NCBI GenBank assembly: GCA_028023455.1
Contig: JAQFVV010000002.1
Coordinates: 32,745,725 to 32,809,724, forward strand
From: Epiperipatus broadwayi
Taxonomy: Eukaryota > Onychophora > Udeonychophora > Euonychophora > Peripatidae
Direction: 5' to 3'
Length of the DNA: 64,000 bases
Of this stretch, positions 45,552-55,985 are shown in pieces. The notes beneath the pieces were generated by a model, which was given only the letters and a program-made list of their open reading frames with translations, was not told where the DNA came from and made no database searches. Within the stretch, counting starts at the first letter, position 1, and every line of letters begins with the position of its first letter. The position numbers were made by a program, and so were the translations under genes.

Positions 45552-46270
45552 TTTTTTATATTCCCTATTTTCAAATATATTTTTTTGCCTATGTATATGA
45601 ATGTGTGTATAATATTTATTAATTGTATAATTATATATTTAGATATTGTAGCTGATGATTGCAGGATAGTCGAAACTGTTAAGTTTTATATAAAAAATAG
45701 TATTGTTAAAGTATTTAAATAAGTTGTAAATGGTATGGTATAGAAAATTTACTGGGGAATTGCTGCTTTTTATACCAACTATCTTTCTTGCAGTTCTTTA
45801 ATTGAGTATCAGTTATCTTCTTACTGTTTTCAGTCAAATCCTAAACATCTTCAAAGTCTGTTAATAGTTTAAAATGATTTCAAGTTCTTACTTAAATTAA
45901 TTCAGTGTTTATGAAGAATTTCCTGAATGTAGGCTCATACTGTGATTTGATTACTTTTTATTTAGGTAACCTACAATTTCAAATCACATTCAAGTGAATG
46001 AAGATTACATGAATTGGAAGAACTGATAGAATAGAATATTATTGGAAATTTGTGAGAAGAAAAGGTGAATAGACAATTGATTTAAAAAGTGAACATGTAC
46101 TATACTACATTGGCACACTTATTTGAAGCACAAATGAAATGTGTTCATTATAAATTGAAGTTATTGTGCAGTGATGGTATATCAGATAGAGTGACAAGAT
46201 TAGTTATTCAATGTAATAGAAAATACCAAATTCAAGTAATTCAGGTTTATGCTTATAATTGTTTGTGGGA
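45552..46270. other. AT-rich DNA, no gene seen
   Basis: No features beyond short ORFs. Confidence 0.35.
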
Positions 46271-46271
46271 T

Positions 46272-47135
46272 CATTTCCATCATTTGGAATTAAATGTTAA
46301 ATGTCTTCAGACAAATTCAAACTTCATTTAAACTTTTTAAATACATTGATCTGTTAATAATAGCATATGAAGTTAGTATATATACACACTATTTCAAGTA
46401 ATATTATTTTTTTTGGAGGGGGTAGCCTAACCAGTTACAACACCAGTATGAGAAACCTAGGATCTTTAGATTTGTGGATATTGAATTTAAGATGATACTG
46501 TAGCGAACTATCACCTCAAATTTTGTATTTATGAATTTCAGATTATTATATAAGAGATTTGAACACAGATTTTGAAGCTTCCTTCAACTTCACTCTATCT
46601 CATACACCCATGTGAAAAAGATAAATGATCTCCAATATAGTATTTTGTGCTGAACCAGCACTTATCAGTTGGTCCAGATCATCATCTCTCACATACATAT
46701 ATAATCATAAACTGAACATTGACTATATATATATATGCATGGAAGATGATCTAAATCAACTGATGCATGCTGGTTCAGCACGTATTGGAGATCATTTATC
46801 TTTTTCACATGTGTGTTATCATGTGTATCAGTTGTATAAGATAGAATGGATAACTGAAGAAAGCTTGAAAGTCTATGTTCAAATCGCTTATATAATTACA
46901 TCTAAAACTCCAAATATATAAATCATATTTGTATACAATCAAATATTACGAATCCCATGTTAGTACCATCACTGGTCATGGCAATAACATCTGAATAAGA
47001 GATGAGAATAATATTACTCAAAATATTGTGTTAAATATTAACCTGTTTGATATCACTACTTGAGAATATTTGAAAAGTTAAATAAACTTTGACTTTTTCT
47101 AAAGATGTTTAACAATTCTGGATGATGAAAATAGT
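46272..47135. mobile_element. Diverged PLE terminal dimer with a group A insertion inside
   Basis: Left (minus): TTTCCATCATTTGGAATTAA, ATGTCTTCAGACAAATT, AATACATTGATCTGTTAATA, then GGGTAGCCTAACCAGTTACA and CTAGGATCTTTAGATTTG, all older versions of 13745-14035. Right (plus): TACGAATCCCATGTTAGTAC, ATCACTGGTCATGGCAATAA, TAACCTGTTTGATATCAC, TTTTTCTAAAGATG. The hammerhead near 46988-47030 is decayed (CUGAAUA). Group A sequence fills 46545-46930. Confidence 0.75.
46545..46930. mobile_element. Group A inverted dimer nested in PLE
   Basis: Minus arm 46545-46700 starting AGAGATTTGAACACAGATTT, plus arm 46735-46930 ending GTTCAAATCGCTTATA. Hammerheads: minus at 46631-46673 has CUGAUAA and AAAA; plus at about 46755-46795 has CUGAUGC and lost GAAA. 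Both are dead. Confidence 0.75.
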
Positions 47136-47340
47136 GTGAGATATAATTACCTTTATTGTTAAAAGGAAGTTGCCTTGACAGCAGTTTGAAATTGTTGATT
47201 GATATCTATATTGGGATTGTCTATGTGTTGACTGCTTTATAATGGTTATTTACAAATCTATTTTGCCTTAAGCTTTATTACAATTATTATTTAATTATAC
47301 ATTTTATTAAACGCACATTATTATATTAAGTAATATTTAC

Positions 47341-47523
47341 TAAGGCTGTAACCTTAGGAATAAGCGTCTGAAAAATTCGAAAGTAGGGACCTCCACAGCT
47401 CTTGGCCACAAGCTTACGCTTGGGGTTCCCCTCTTTTTTTCCAAGCGTAAGCTTGTGACTAAGACCTGTAGAGGTCCCTACCTTCGAATTTTTCAGACAC
47501 TTATTCCTAAGGTTACAGCCTTA
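47341..47523. repeat. 183-bp near-perfect palindrome (foldback element)
   Basis: TAAGGCTGTAACCTTAGGAA, AGTAGGGACCTC and CAAGCTTACGCTTGG face their complements CCAAGCGTAAGCTTG, GAGGTCCCTA and TCCTAAGGTTACAGCCTTA. The loop is about 20 bp (GGTTCCCCTCTTTTTTT). A solo arm lies at 19505. Arms are over 80 bp with few mismatches, so insertion or gene conversion is recent. Confidence 0.9.
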
Positions 47524-48365
47524 ATTATTATTTAAATAATACTTTGGGTGCAATTTGAAATTAATAACTGCAGTTTGTAATGTTATAATTGATTATTTAT
47601 TAATATGGAATTAAGAACAGGTTATATTTACCTATTTAAAGAGGTTTATGTAAACTTCTTTGTATCAATAATTTCAATCTTTGTAGTTAAGTTGCAATCT
47701 TTAGTGTCTATATAAATATACGGGATTCTAGGTTTATTGTTAAAAGAAGGTTGCCTTGACAACAGTTTGAACTTATTGATTGTTATTGGAATTGTCTAAA
47801 TGGTGATTGGTTTTTAATGATATAATTACTAGTACAATGCTAATATCACAAACTTTTAGATAAATTTGTGTGTATTTACAATCGTAAAAATCTTGTAATA
47901 TGTTTTAATTTATTTTTAGTAATGTGTGTTTCCTGAGATTTTTTATTATTCTTTAAATGATAAATGAATTGCATTCAACTGTGAATAATTCAATGTTGTT
48001 GTTAATGAAGTGAGATAAGTTATTTTAGACGGAGAATGAATGACAGATCTGCCGTAAAACACTTCTCTTACATTAATTCTGCCCGATGGAATGAACTTTC
48101 ATTTTAAATAAGAATGTAAAAATCAATTTTCAGATTTGATTGTATCACATTTGTTATCATTCTCAAAGCTTCTTAGTTTTATCCAAGAACAATTTCATCA
48201 TTGTTATTAAATTTTTTTTTTTTTTTTTTAATGTAAAACCTCTTGATTTTTTTCAGGTGATGGATTCTGTAAATTAAAATAAATTGCTCATTCTTCTGTA
48301 TGTAAATACAATATTTTGATTTTTCTAAAGATTTGTTTTCATAAATATTGATGATGATTTAGCTA
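47524..48365. other. AT-rich DNA, no gene seen
   Basis: TTAAAAG(G/A)AAGGTTGCCTTGAC plus AGTTTGAAATT-type sequence occurs at about 47158-47235 and again near 47740-47810, an old direct duplication flanking the palindrome. A T-run of about 20 lies at 48212. Confidence 0.5.
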
Positions 48366-48367
48366 TC

Positions 48368-48548
48368 ATATTGTTATCCTAAGAGATTGTAAAAGACCAA
48401 GAAAGAGACCATATGTGAGATTAATGGATGAAATAAGGAAGTTTGTTGGTATGATATGAAAAAGAGAAGCTAGAAGTTGGAGAAATTGGATTAAATTTGA
48501 GAAGCTTTCATCCCACACTGTATTAATAGTCATTGAAAATGATAATGA
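48368..48548 (+). pseudogene. RTE-like LINE C-terminus fragment
   Basis: Frames read RDCKRPRKRPYVRLMDE, IRKFVGMI.KREARSW and FEKLSSHTVLI, a decayed version of the block at 15325-15548. Confidence 0.68.
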
Positions 48549-48769
48549 TTTCAAATTTTAACATCTTAATGACGTACATGCATCAAAATTTTGGCATATA
48601 ATTACAGCATGGATTAACTTACATATGAGTGAAATCACCATGACCATAACAGAGGATTTAAATCTGGGTGAAGTTATAAATTTTTCCAGTAGCAGAGAAT
48701 TCTTAAGCAAGTTTAATTTTTTTAGGTAGCCATTTGATAGCTATGTGGTTGATTATTTAATTATTGAAA

Positions 48770-49505
48770 TTAGAAGGGACTTGAACTCAGAATTTCAAAC
48801 TCTTTACAGCTATGCAGTCAATTTTATACAACTGATACACATGACCACATAGATGTGAACAAGATAAATGATCTCCAATATACATATTTCATGCTCCCGG
48901 CACTCATTAGTTGATTCAGATTGTGATCACAATCTTCAATTACATATATTCAATCAGTACTCAGTTTTTATTAAGATAGAAAATCTTCAAACTTAATGGA
49001 CAAGCTTTAATCTTCTCCACATTCCAACTCTTCGACTACCCATATCATTGAAAAACCAATGATGGAACACTCAAAGCCATTGTTGATTTATGCATTTAAA
49101 TGGACATTAAGTCCTATATGTGAGGGGTTAGGGGCTTAAGGTCAACATGGGTATGACAATAATATTGGTATCAACAAAGATTTTGAGCATTTTATCATTG
49201 GATTTTCAATCATAGGGATGGTTGAAGAGTTATGTGGAGAAGATTGAAGGTTGTCCATTAAAGTTTGAAGATTTGTTATTTTAATATAAACTGAGCACTG
49301 ATTGTATATATGTGTTGGAGATGGTGATCTGGACCAACTGATGAGTGCTGGTTCAGCCCAAAATATGTATATGGTGATCATTTATCTTTTTTACATTATG
49401 TGGTCATGTGAATCGGTTGTATGAGATTGAGTGCATAGTTGTAAAGAGCTTGAAAGTCTGAATTCAAATCCCTTCTAATTACATTAAGTTTAGTATAGAC
49501 AATAT
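48770..49505. mobile_element. Group A inverted dimer
   Basis: Minus arm 48770-49105, plus arm 49130-49505, joined by GTGAGGGGTTAGGGGCTTAAGG. Outer ends GAAGGGACTTGAACTCAG and CTGAATTCAAATCCCTTCTA are the tRNA-like B-box regions. Minus hammerhead (48875-48916): CUAAUGA. Plus hammerhead (49333-49375): CUGAUGA with GAAA changed to AAAA. Confidence 0.8.
49333..49375 (+). ncRNA. Hammerhead remnant, group A
   Basis: ACCAA, CUGAUGA, GUGCU GGUUC AGC and a UAUGUAUA stem III are kept, but G12 is lost (AAAA) and one U of stem I is deleted. Confidence 0.6.
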
Positions 49506-49995
49506 AATTATATTTGAATATTAATTACAGAAAGGTAAATAGATATCTAGGTATTGTCAGCTAGCTGATAAAAGAAATAGAAAAATTGTAAAAAGCTAAT
49601 GTCTTAGCTGAGAGATAGATTCTGGCATCATCTATTGGCCTGTTTTGCAATATGTGTGTAATTTGACATCCATTTTCATATCTTTTCTTGTCTGTCTAAA
49701 TGTCTACTTAATAGCAAGTAGCCATTCTATTATATCTGTATAGTCTCATGACTAGGATCATATGTAGTATGAAATTCTGTTAGTCAAATTAAACATATCT
49801 ATCATTTAAGACTATTATATATCACAAAAAACCTATTTTATTCCTATCAACCCTTTCTTCTCTTAGCAATTTTGCATTTTTTTTATCCCTTTAATAAAAG
49901 TTATAGTATTAGTTTCAATATACTATCATCATACCTATTTTTGTTTTAAAGACCTTATCTTCTTTTCATGTAAGCCATAATTACAATCTAAATTA
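49506..49995. other. AT-rich DNA, no gene seen
   Basis: Nothing recognised with confidence. Confidence 0.35.
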
Positions 49996-49997
49996 AA

Positions 49998-50335
49998 ATG
50001 GGCAAAATTCTCCATACAGTAGTACCATTCAGTGCAAGTCAGAGTAATCAATGGATGCCAGAAGGCTTATGCATAAAATTCCTATCTGGTGCCTACTTAT
50101 CTTATGGCTTTCATCAGTGAGGAGTCTTGGATCCAAGAGCACTGCACCTAGATCTTAGGATATTGGAGGGTAGGCACTAGATAGGGATTTTATGCACTAG
50201 CCTTCTGGCATTCATTGATTACTCTGGATTGCACTGAGTGGCACTACTGTATGGAGAGTTTTGCCTGTTTTAATAACAGTTATAAGTAAGCATAAGAAAT
50301 GGTGATCATGTGATGTTTAGTGGTTTAATACAATT
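49998..50335. mobile_element. Group B inverted dimer, inner part deleted
   Basis: Left AAAATTCTCCATACAGTAGT to about 50165, right from GGTAGGCACTAGATAGGGAT to GGCACTACTGTATGGAGAGT and the tail AAGCATAAGAAATGGTGATC. The minus ribozyme keeps only CUGAUGA (near 50116) because the GAAA side is deleted. Confidence 0.8.
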
Positions 50336-50389
50336 CAAATTTTTATTCCTTCTATGCTTGCACCAAATAAACTCTTCTTCTGTCACAGT

Positions 50390-50830
50390 ATTTTTTTTTC
50401 TTTCTAACATATTTATCCTTGACTTGTCTTTTTATCCCATTTTTATACAAATATATTAAAGGGTATATGAGCACAGACTTTCACACCACCCACCACTCTA
50501 TCTCATAACACTGATACACTTGAACAAGTGTATCAGTGTTATGAGATAGAGTGGAGAGTGGTGGGTGGTGTGAAAGTCTGTGCTCATATACCCTATATAT
50601 TACATATATAGACACAAGTATATAATAAGCTTGTGTTTCAATTATTACAAATATATTAAAATAAATTACCTGTGGATTTTTATATTTTTGTATATTTTAT
50701 CACCTTTCTTTGTTGACGTCCTTACATAATTCGGCCAAACATTAATTTTACTATTTCTATTCATTAATTGTAGTTCTCCAAACATTTTTATTAATTTTAT
50801 TTACTCTCATTGGGGGGGTGCTTTCCATAT
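50390..50830 (-). pseudogene. LINE scrap, same type as 34.5-37.7 kb
   Basis: Minus frames read KMFGELQLMNRNSKINVW, VRTSTKKGDKIYKNIK and, beyond the inserted palindrome, FVKWDKK, comparable to KMFGRLQFMDNKRIAKIV and WDKRID of the copies at 35.2 and 37.3 kb. Interrupted by the group A palindrome at 50461-50646. Confidence 0.55.
50447..50660. mobile_element. Group A palindrome with 14-bp target-site duplication
   Basis: ACAAATATATTAAA is present at 50447-50460 and 50647-50660. Between them, 50461-50525 (GGGTATATGAGCACAGACTT...) is the complement of 50526-50596, followed by a 3' tail ending TGTGTTTCAATTATT. This is the two 3' ends of a group A dimer with everything inside lost. The two arms are nearly identical and the loop is close to zero. 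Confidence 0.92.
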
Positions 50831-51060
50831 CTTGTTTTGAATTTAACCAAATTACCTACTTTTTGAATCCTATCTTAAAATTTTTAATTCCCCTAGTCTA
50901 TCTTAAAGCAAGTAATATCACATTTCTACAAATTATTTGTTCATTTCATATTTGTTGTATGAAACATTCTGGATTTTTAATCAAATCCCATTGCCTTTGT
51001 AAAATGTATATTTTTGAATCTCTGTAATCTATTAAAATCCTTTTGTCAGTTGCTTATAAA

Positions 51061-51885
51061 AACATAAAATCTTCAAGTGTCACCTTAACAAGACAAGTAC
51101 ATCGATCACTTTACTGCAATTATTTCGGTCATGGTTTATAGAAGTTATTTCAGTTGTTTTTTTTAACTAGAATTTATTATTTATTTTCGAATATGATGCA
51201 TTTCTGTAATCATTCGACAAATGCTTCATTTACTGGATAAAATACTGGGATAATAACTACATATTAAAAGCATTTTCCTTTAAAATTGATGAGTCACAAT
51301 TTAGCAATATAATCCTTTAGGTGAATTTAGTCAGATATTCCAGCATATCAATATTACAAACAATGCATTGTTTTTTCCTTTTATATTTTAATTTAGCATA
51401 TATCCATTGATGTTATTGGAACAGAGTGGAGACCTGACCCTATCTTGGACACATCCCTGGTAATGTTCTCTACTCTGCTATCCTTATGTAGGTCAGTACA
51501 ATATGGCGATTTTAAGAAAATCACGACTGTATTGACTGCACTGAAAATTTTAAAGATTTTTTTTCCCCATTTTAAATTCGCCAGTATTTATAAGTTTTTT
51601 GAGATGACATCAATTTTCCCACAATGCACTTTGCTTTATACGAAAATAATCCGAGGGGTCTCTCTATTGGTTGAATATGTGATCATTTTTGAAAATACAA
51701 AATAATAAAAATAAAATATTATTATAATCAAATAAATGCATTTATATATTTATTGATAGACTTTATTAGAGTACTAAACTCAGTCAATAAATATCATTAG
51801 CTAATAAAATTTCACGAATATTTTAATATCAATAATTTCATTAGGTTTTGTAATCTATTATTTTAAAAACATTGAATTATATAAA
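51061..51885. other. AT-rich DNA, no gene seen
   Basis: An 86-codon ORF (51445-51705) has no domain features. Confidence 0.35.
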
Positions 51886-52027
51886 TAAGAGTCATAGATC
51901 ACATGATCCTATTCTCTTAAGCTTGTAAGGTATAAACAATGAGGCTTGCCAATTCTTCAACAAGCTTTGTGATAAATGCTTAGCTAGAGAAAACATTTAA
52001 AATATCTCTGTCAGGACCCCCTCCCCA

Positions 52028-52070
52028 ACCTCTGACTATGATTTCATGCTCTGGCACTCCTCAGAGAGGT
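52028..52070 (-). ncRNA. Hammerhead ribozyme C1, best fold in the window
   Basis: Minus strand. Stem I ACCUCU/AGAGGU, 6 perfect bp. CUGAGGA (52064-52058). Stem II GUGC/GCAU, 4 bp with loop CAGA. GAAA (52045-52042). Stem III AU/GU (A-U plus U-G) with loop CAUA. Triplet GUC (52036-52034). Predicted cleavage between 52034 and 52033. All invariant bases are present. Confidence 0.88.
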
Positions 52071-52445
52071 GCTAGGGTAGGTTCAGACACTAGATCTAAA
52101 AACACCAACCCAAAGCCAGCATTTAACTAAAAGTTATCTATTGAGTGGAAAATCTGAAATTTTCAGACATCTACATGTCTTCAAACCCAACTATCCAACT
52201 CAAATAGCTATATGGCGCTGAGAGATCTTTAGTTATACCATATATTAGTAGTCTTAGCAATATAACATTGCATAAGTCTTAAGGCTGAGACTATAAATAG
52301 TCAAAATAAGAGTCATAGATCACGTGACCCTATTCTCTTAAGCTTGTAAGTTATAAACAATGAGGATTGCCAATTCCTCAACAAGCTTTGTGATAAATGC
52401 TTAGCTAGAGAAAGCATTTAAAATATCTTTGTCAGGACCTCCCCC

Positions 52446-52489
52446 AAACTCTGACTATGGTTTCGTGCTTTGGCACTCCTCAGAAAGGT
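52446..52489 (-). ncRNA. Hammerhead ribozyme C2
   Basis: CUGAGGA (52483-52477). Stem II GUGC/GCAC, 4 Watson-Crick bp with loop CAAA. GAAA (52464-52461). Stem III AC/GU with loop CAUA. GUC (52455-52453). Stem I has one mismatch. Compared with C1, three of four stem substitutions keep pairing (U-G to C-G in stems II and III; G-C to G-U in stem I), which supports the structure. Confidence 0.87.
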
Positions 52490-52545
52490 GCTAGGGTAGG
52501 TTCAGACTAGCTTGTTGAGGAATTGGCAATCCTCATTGTTTATTG

Positions 52546-53614
52546 AATTATCTGAATTGTTTTGGTGGTCTTTCTAACGCACTTGTCTAATTTTGTGATT
52601 ATTATTTATACACAGGCACATTTACATATAAATGCAATAAAATTTTCATATATTTTTAACTAGTATCACTTTTGCTAATTTAATAGACAGTTTATTTATT
52701 TTGAACTTATTGTAAATATTACCATTTAATAAGTTTGACTATCTTATGCCATAACTTATTGTTTATTCTACAAACATTATTTGGTGCAAACATGGTTTCT
52801 AATCATCGCTAATCGTTTGTAAATTGTTATAAAGAAAATGCACTTTTGTTTATCAGCGCTGTCCAATTTCAATCTCATTACTTTTTATCCTTTTAATAAT
52901 ATTTGAAGTCTTAATATATAAAAAAAGATTTCCGATTGCATATTGATTTTAAAGTACTTTTATCTTTGGTTTTAAACCTATCACTTGATCTATTTATCTA
53001 CTATAAAATATACAATCAAAATTTTTTTTAACAAATCATGCTTTATTTAACAAGATAGCATTTGTAGCAGAAATATAATGCTACTATATATATATATATG
53101 ATTCTTTCAGCTAAGAGAGTGTTACCATGTTATGTATTCTGATTTTTCCTAGGGAAAGTCCCACTCATACTCCAATCTTTCTCTCCATTCTTTACTGTTT
53201 GAAATAGATATATAAATAATGGTGGTAAGAGACACCTTTTGTTCAGCATGATTTCACTTTTAATTTTCTAGAACTTTTTATTTCCCAATTGATATTTATA
53301 AATATTGTTTTTCTAAAAAAAATTACTCATTCTTAACTATGTCAGACTCTGATGCATAAAGTCCTTGGTTTGATTCCATGGAATTCTGGTGTTTCCTGCA
53401 TTCCAATGTCTAATGAATTCCTGAGGAATAAAACCATTCAGTTATTATTGTTATTTCATTCTTAGCAATCTATTTTCTGATTACTCCATCACTTGCTCAT
53501 CCATTTCACCACAAACTTTTTCTACTTTTAAAAATACTATAAATAATTGTTTATTTTCCCCAAGGTATTTATTTCATTTAAGTAACAATGAATAAATTAT
53601 CCTATGACATTGCA
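52546..53614. other. AT-rich DNA
   Basis: TA microsatellite at about 53083-53100. No gene seen. Confidence 0.35.
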
Positions 53615-53791
53615 AAGAATAGAAATGAGATTATATCCATGTAAACAGAGATAACTTTTTTAGCTTTTGCCATTGCTAAAAAACTTAATTACTACTAATT
53701 GACAATCCCTGAGGCTAAATGAGTTTGCTTTTCAAAAGTTTAAAAAAAATTATCTCTGTTTACATGGATATAATCTCATTTATATTCTTTA
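53615..53791. repeat. MITE-like hairpin with ~38-bp inverted ends
   Basis: AAGAATAGAAATGAGATTAT, ATCCATGTAAACAGAGATAA at the left and their complements at 53750-53790, separated by about 95 bp. No internal coding. Confidence 0.85.
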
Positions 53792-54445
53792 TTATAATAA
53801 CAATCCATGGAAATATTTAATTCAGAATATCCATATCATTCTTTCTAACAAAATCCATTCTCAAATTGGCATATAAATTTGTCATTGTTAATTTAAAATG
53901 TGTTATAGTATTGTGCACACTTATTAACCAACTTAATATTGTGAGATGTAGAGAATCACTTATTTATGATATTCTACATAGTTCCATTTTCATTATAACT
54001 GTGTGCGATGTCTGATATCAGCATGTAATATTTATGTAATAAATTTAAAGTTATACTGAGTTTTATTTTTTAAACAATATTATAAATTAACATTTTTTTC
54101 AAATTCCTCTTATGAAGCATGGAAGTGTCATATATTTTCATTAATAAAATGATATATAAGTTTTAAAGTGTGTATTTTATTGAATGCTACCTAATTAATT
54201 TCTCAGCAGTCTGTGATATTAGTATGCAATAACTATAATTTTTATAATTCACAACAGTTGAGAATTAAAATATATGTAATATTTTATAAAGTGGAAAATT
54301 AATATTTCCTGGTCTATAAGTAGTTAATAGATTAAAATCTGTTCACTTTCTTTTATATAATAATCTAATTCTCACTTCTTCCCATTCATCTGGAATTTTA
54401 TCAGTAAGTATATTTTTTTCTTCTTAAAATAGTACATATATCTTG
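53792..54445. other. AT-rich DNA
   Basis: Nothing recognised. Confidence 0.35.
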
Positions 54446-54448
54446 TCA

Positions 54449-54521
54449 AGCATTGGTGGCCTAGTGGTTAGCATAGTTGCCTTCGAAGTAGCTGGCCCAG
54501 GTTTGCTTCCCTGTCAATGCA
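54449..54521 (+). repeat. tRNA-like short repeat, copy 3
   Basis: AGCATTGGTGGCCTAGTGGT, TAGCA, then an anticodon arm with loop CUUCGAA (UCG) and B-box-like CCAGGTTTGCTTCC. It shares the leading GTCAAG and trailing AACACATAAAAAA with the other two copies. Confidence 0.7.
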
Positions 54522-55385
54522 TTTAACACATAAAAAAATACATATATCTTGCCACGCCTATTACCATTTCAGCTCTTATATTATTTAGTCCAATTACTTT
54601 TATTTTTATCCACTTATTGTTATATTGGGTTTGAAATCTATCACTTTATCCATCTAACCATGAATCAAGCTGTAATTAATGCCATTTGTTTCCCATCTCA
54701 TCACAAAAGTTTTTTTTATAGTTTTTTTTTAAGTACTTATTATCACATTCTCTTCACTCTGTATTTAACAATATGATGTTGTTGTTTTATCTGTTCTCTT
54801 AATATCTCTTCAAAGAGATTTTTATATATTTTGGAAATAATTATAAAAGATGATAAATTTAAACACAAATATTGGACTGATATGGTGAAGAAGATTTCAG
54901 CTACACTTTGGCTCAAGTGCATAGTTTTTTTAAAATCATTCTCTTTCAGCTGTGTTAGTGTTATTTCCCCCTTTATATTCAATTTGCTGATAAAAACATA
55001 AATACATGTGAATATTAAATCATTAGTTCAAGAACAAAATCTGAAGATATCAGTAACTCATAGAGCAAAATTAAAAACAAATGCTGCACCCCCCCTTTAT
55101 TTGTTTATTTTCTGATTGGTCCATTCTTTGATCTTGAAGGTGGAAACAAACTTAGATATGTTCTGATCAATTGGCAAAGAAGTAATATTTTTCTGAACTT
55201 TTATTTAAATATTTATAATTAATTTTATAAAATATTTCCATAACTATCAATATAAAATAAATTTTTATTTTTAAAAATTTACTTTAAGCATATGCTTCTA
55301 TATACTGTAATAAATATTTTATTTCACCATTATCTTGTCATTAATAGTAGGCTAATGCATTGAAGATGAAACTATTCTACATAAC
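54522..55385. other. AT-rich DNA, no gene seen
   Basis: ORFs of 75-79 codons (54549-54982) have no domain features. Confidence 0.35.
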
Positions 55386-55387
55386 AA

Positions 55388-55985
55388 TTTGTTTAGGCTG
55401 AGTGCTTTTGGAGTTTTGTTACTCTATAATCATAGCCTTGTAAATTGTCAATGTAATTGTATGCAAATATATGCAAAATTATTTTTTTATATTATCCATT
55501 TTTTGGAAAAGGCAAAGCAAGTGTCTTTTCTATTTATAGAGTTGGTGTCACTGGTAATAAAACAAGCTTCCTTGATCTTTCTCTTGATGTCATTCCTCTA
55601 TGTACATATCAGCTTTGGAGGGCTCAAATTTATGGTTAAGCTCTTGCTGATGGTCAGCAAACATGGAACTGCCTTCTTTTTTGGTTATTGCTCGTATGTA
55701 TGTATATATATTGAGCCAATCTATTGCCAATTGTGCACATCTCATCATAGTAAACAACACTACACCCCATCTAAGGGCACGCAATTCTATACACCACCTG
55801 GGGGGTTGCTTCAATGTTTCTTTTGCCTTTAGTGTTATTGATGAGTCTATTGGTGTTTGGAGGGGTTCTAAATCCCAATTTGAATTCTTCATATAAAGTT
55901 TTACTGAAGTTTTTCGCTACTGCAGGAATGTATGGCAATTAGGTGTTGTCTATCTTCTTTTTTATTGTTTTGGTGGAGTCTTTTA
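55388..55985 (-). pseudogene. PLE-type GIY-YIG domain remnant, copy 1
   Basis: Minus frames: VVYRIACPRMGCSVVYY then, in a shifted frame, IRAITKKEGSSMFADHQQ, ELNHKFEPSKADMYIEE and ERHQEKDQGS. The order C..GC..VYY, a (S/A)MF..H...LNHKF segment and (I/V)..E.... fits the end of Penelope-like proteins. Several shifts and stops. Plus-strand ORFs over this region (55389-55896) are shadows. Confidence 0.55.

Larger units (their letters stand above)
51886..52545 (-). mobile_element. Group C tandem repeat with two hammerheads 419 nt apart
   Basis: TAAGAGTCATAGATCAC starts a unit at 51886 and again at 52307 (period about 420). Each copy includes CCTATTCTCTTAAGCTTGTA, AGCTAGAGAAA and a hammerhead on the minus strand (52028-52070; 52446-52489). 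The second copy is cut short at about 52510 and continues into a 45-bp inverted scrap (GCTTGTTGAGGAATTGGCAA) of its own leader. Predicted cleavage at both ribozymes would free a 419-nt RNA. No ORF. Confidence 0.88.

Noticed and set aside
55389-55896. Plus-strand ORFs of 60-147 codons
   Set aside because: They overlie minus-strand PLE remnants with recognisable motifs and have none of their own.
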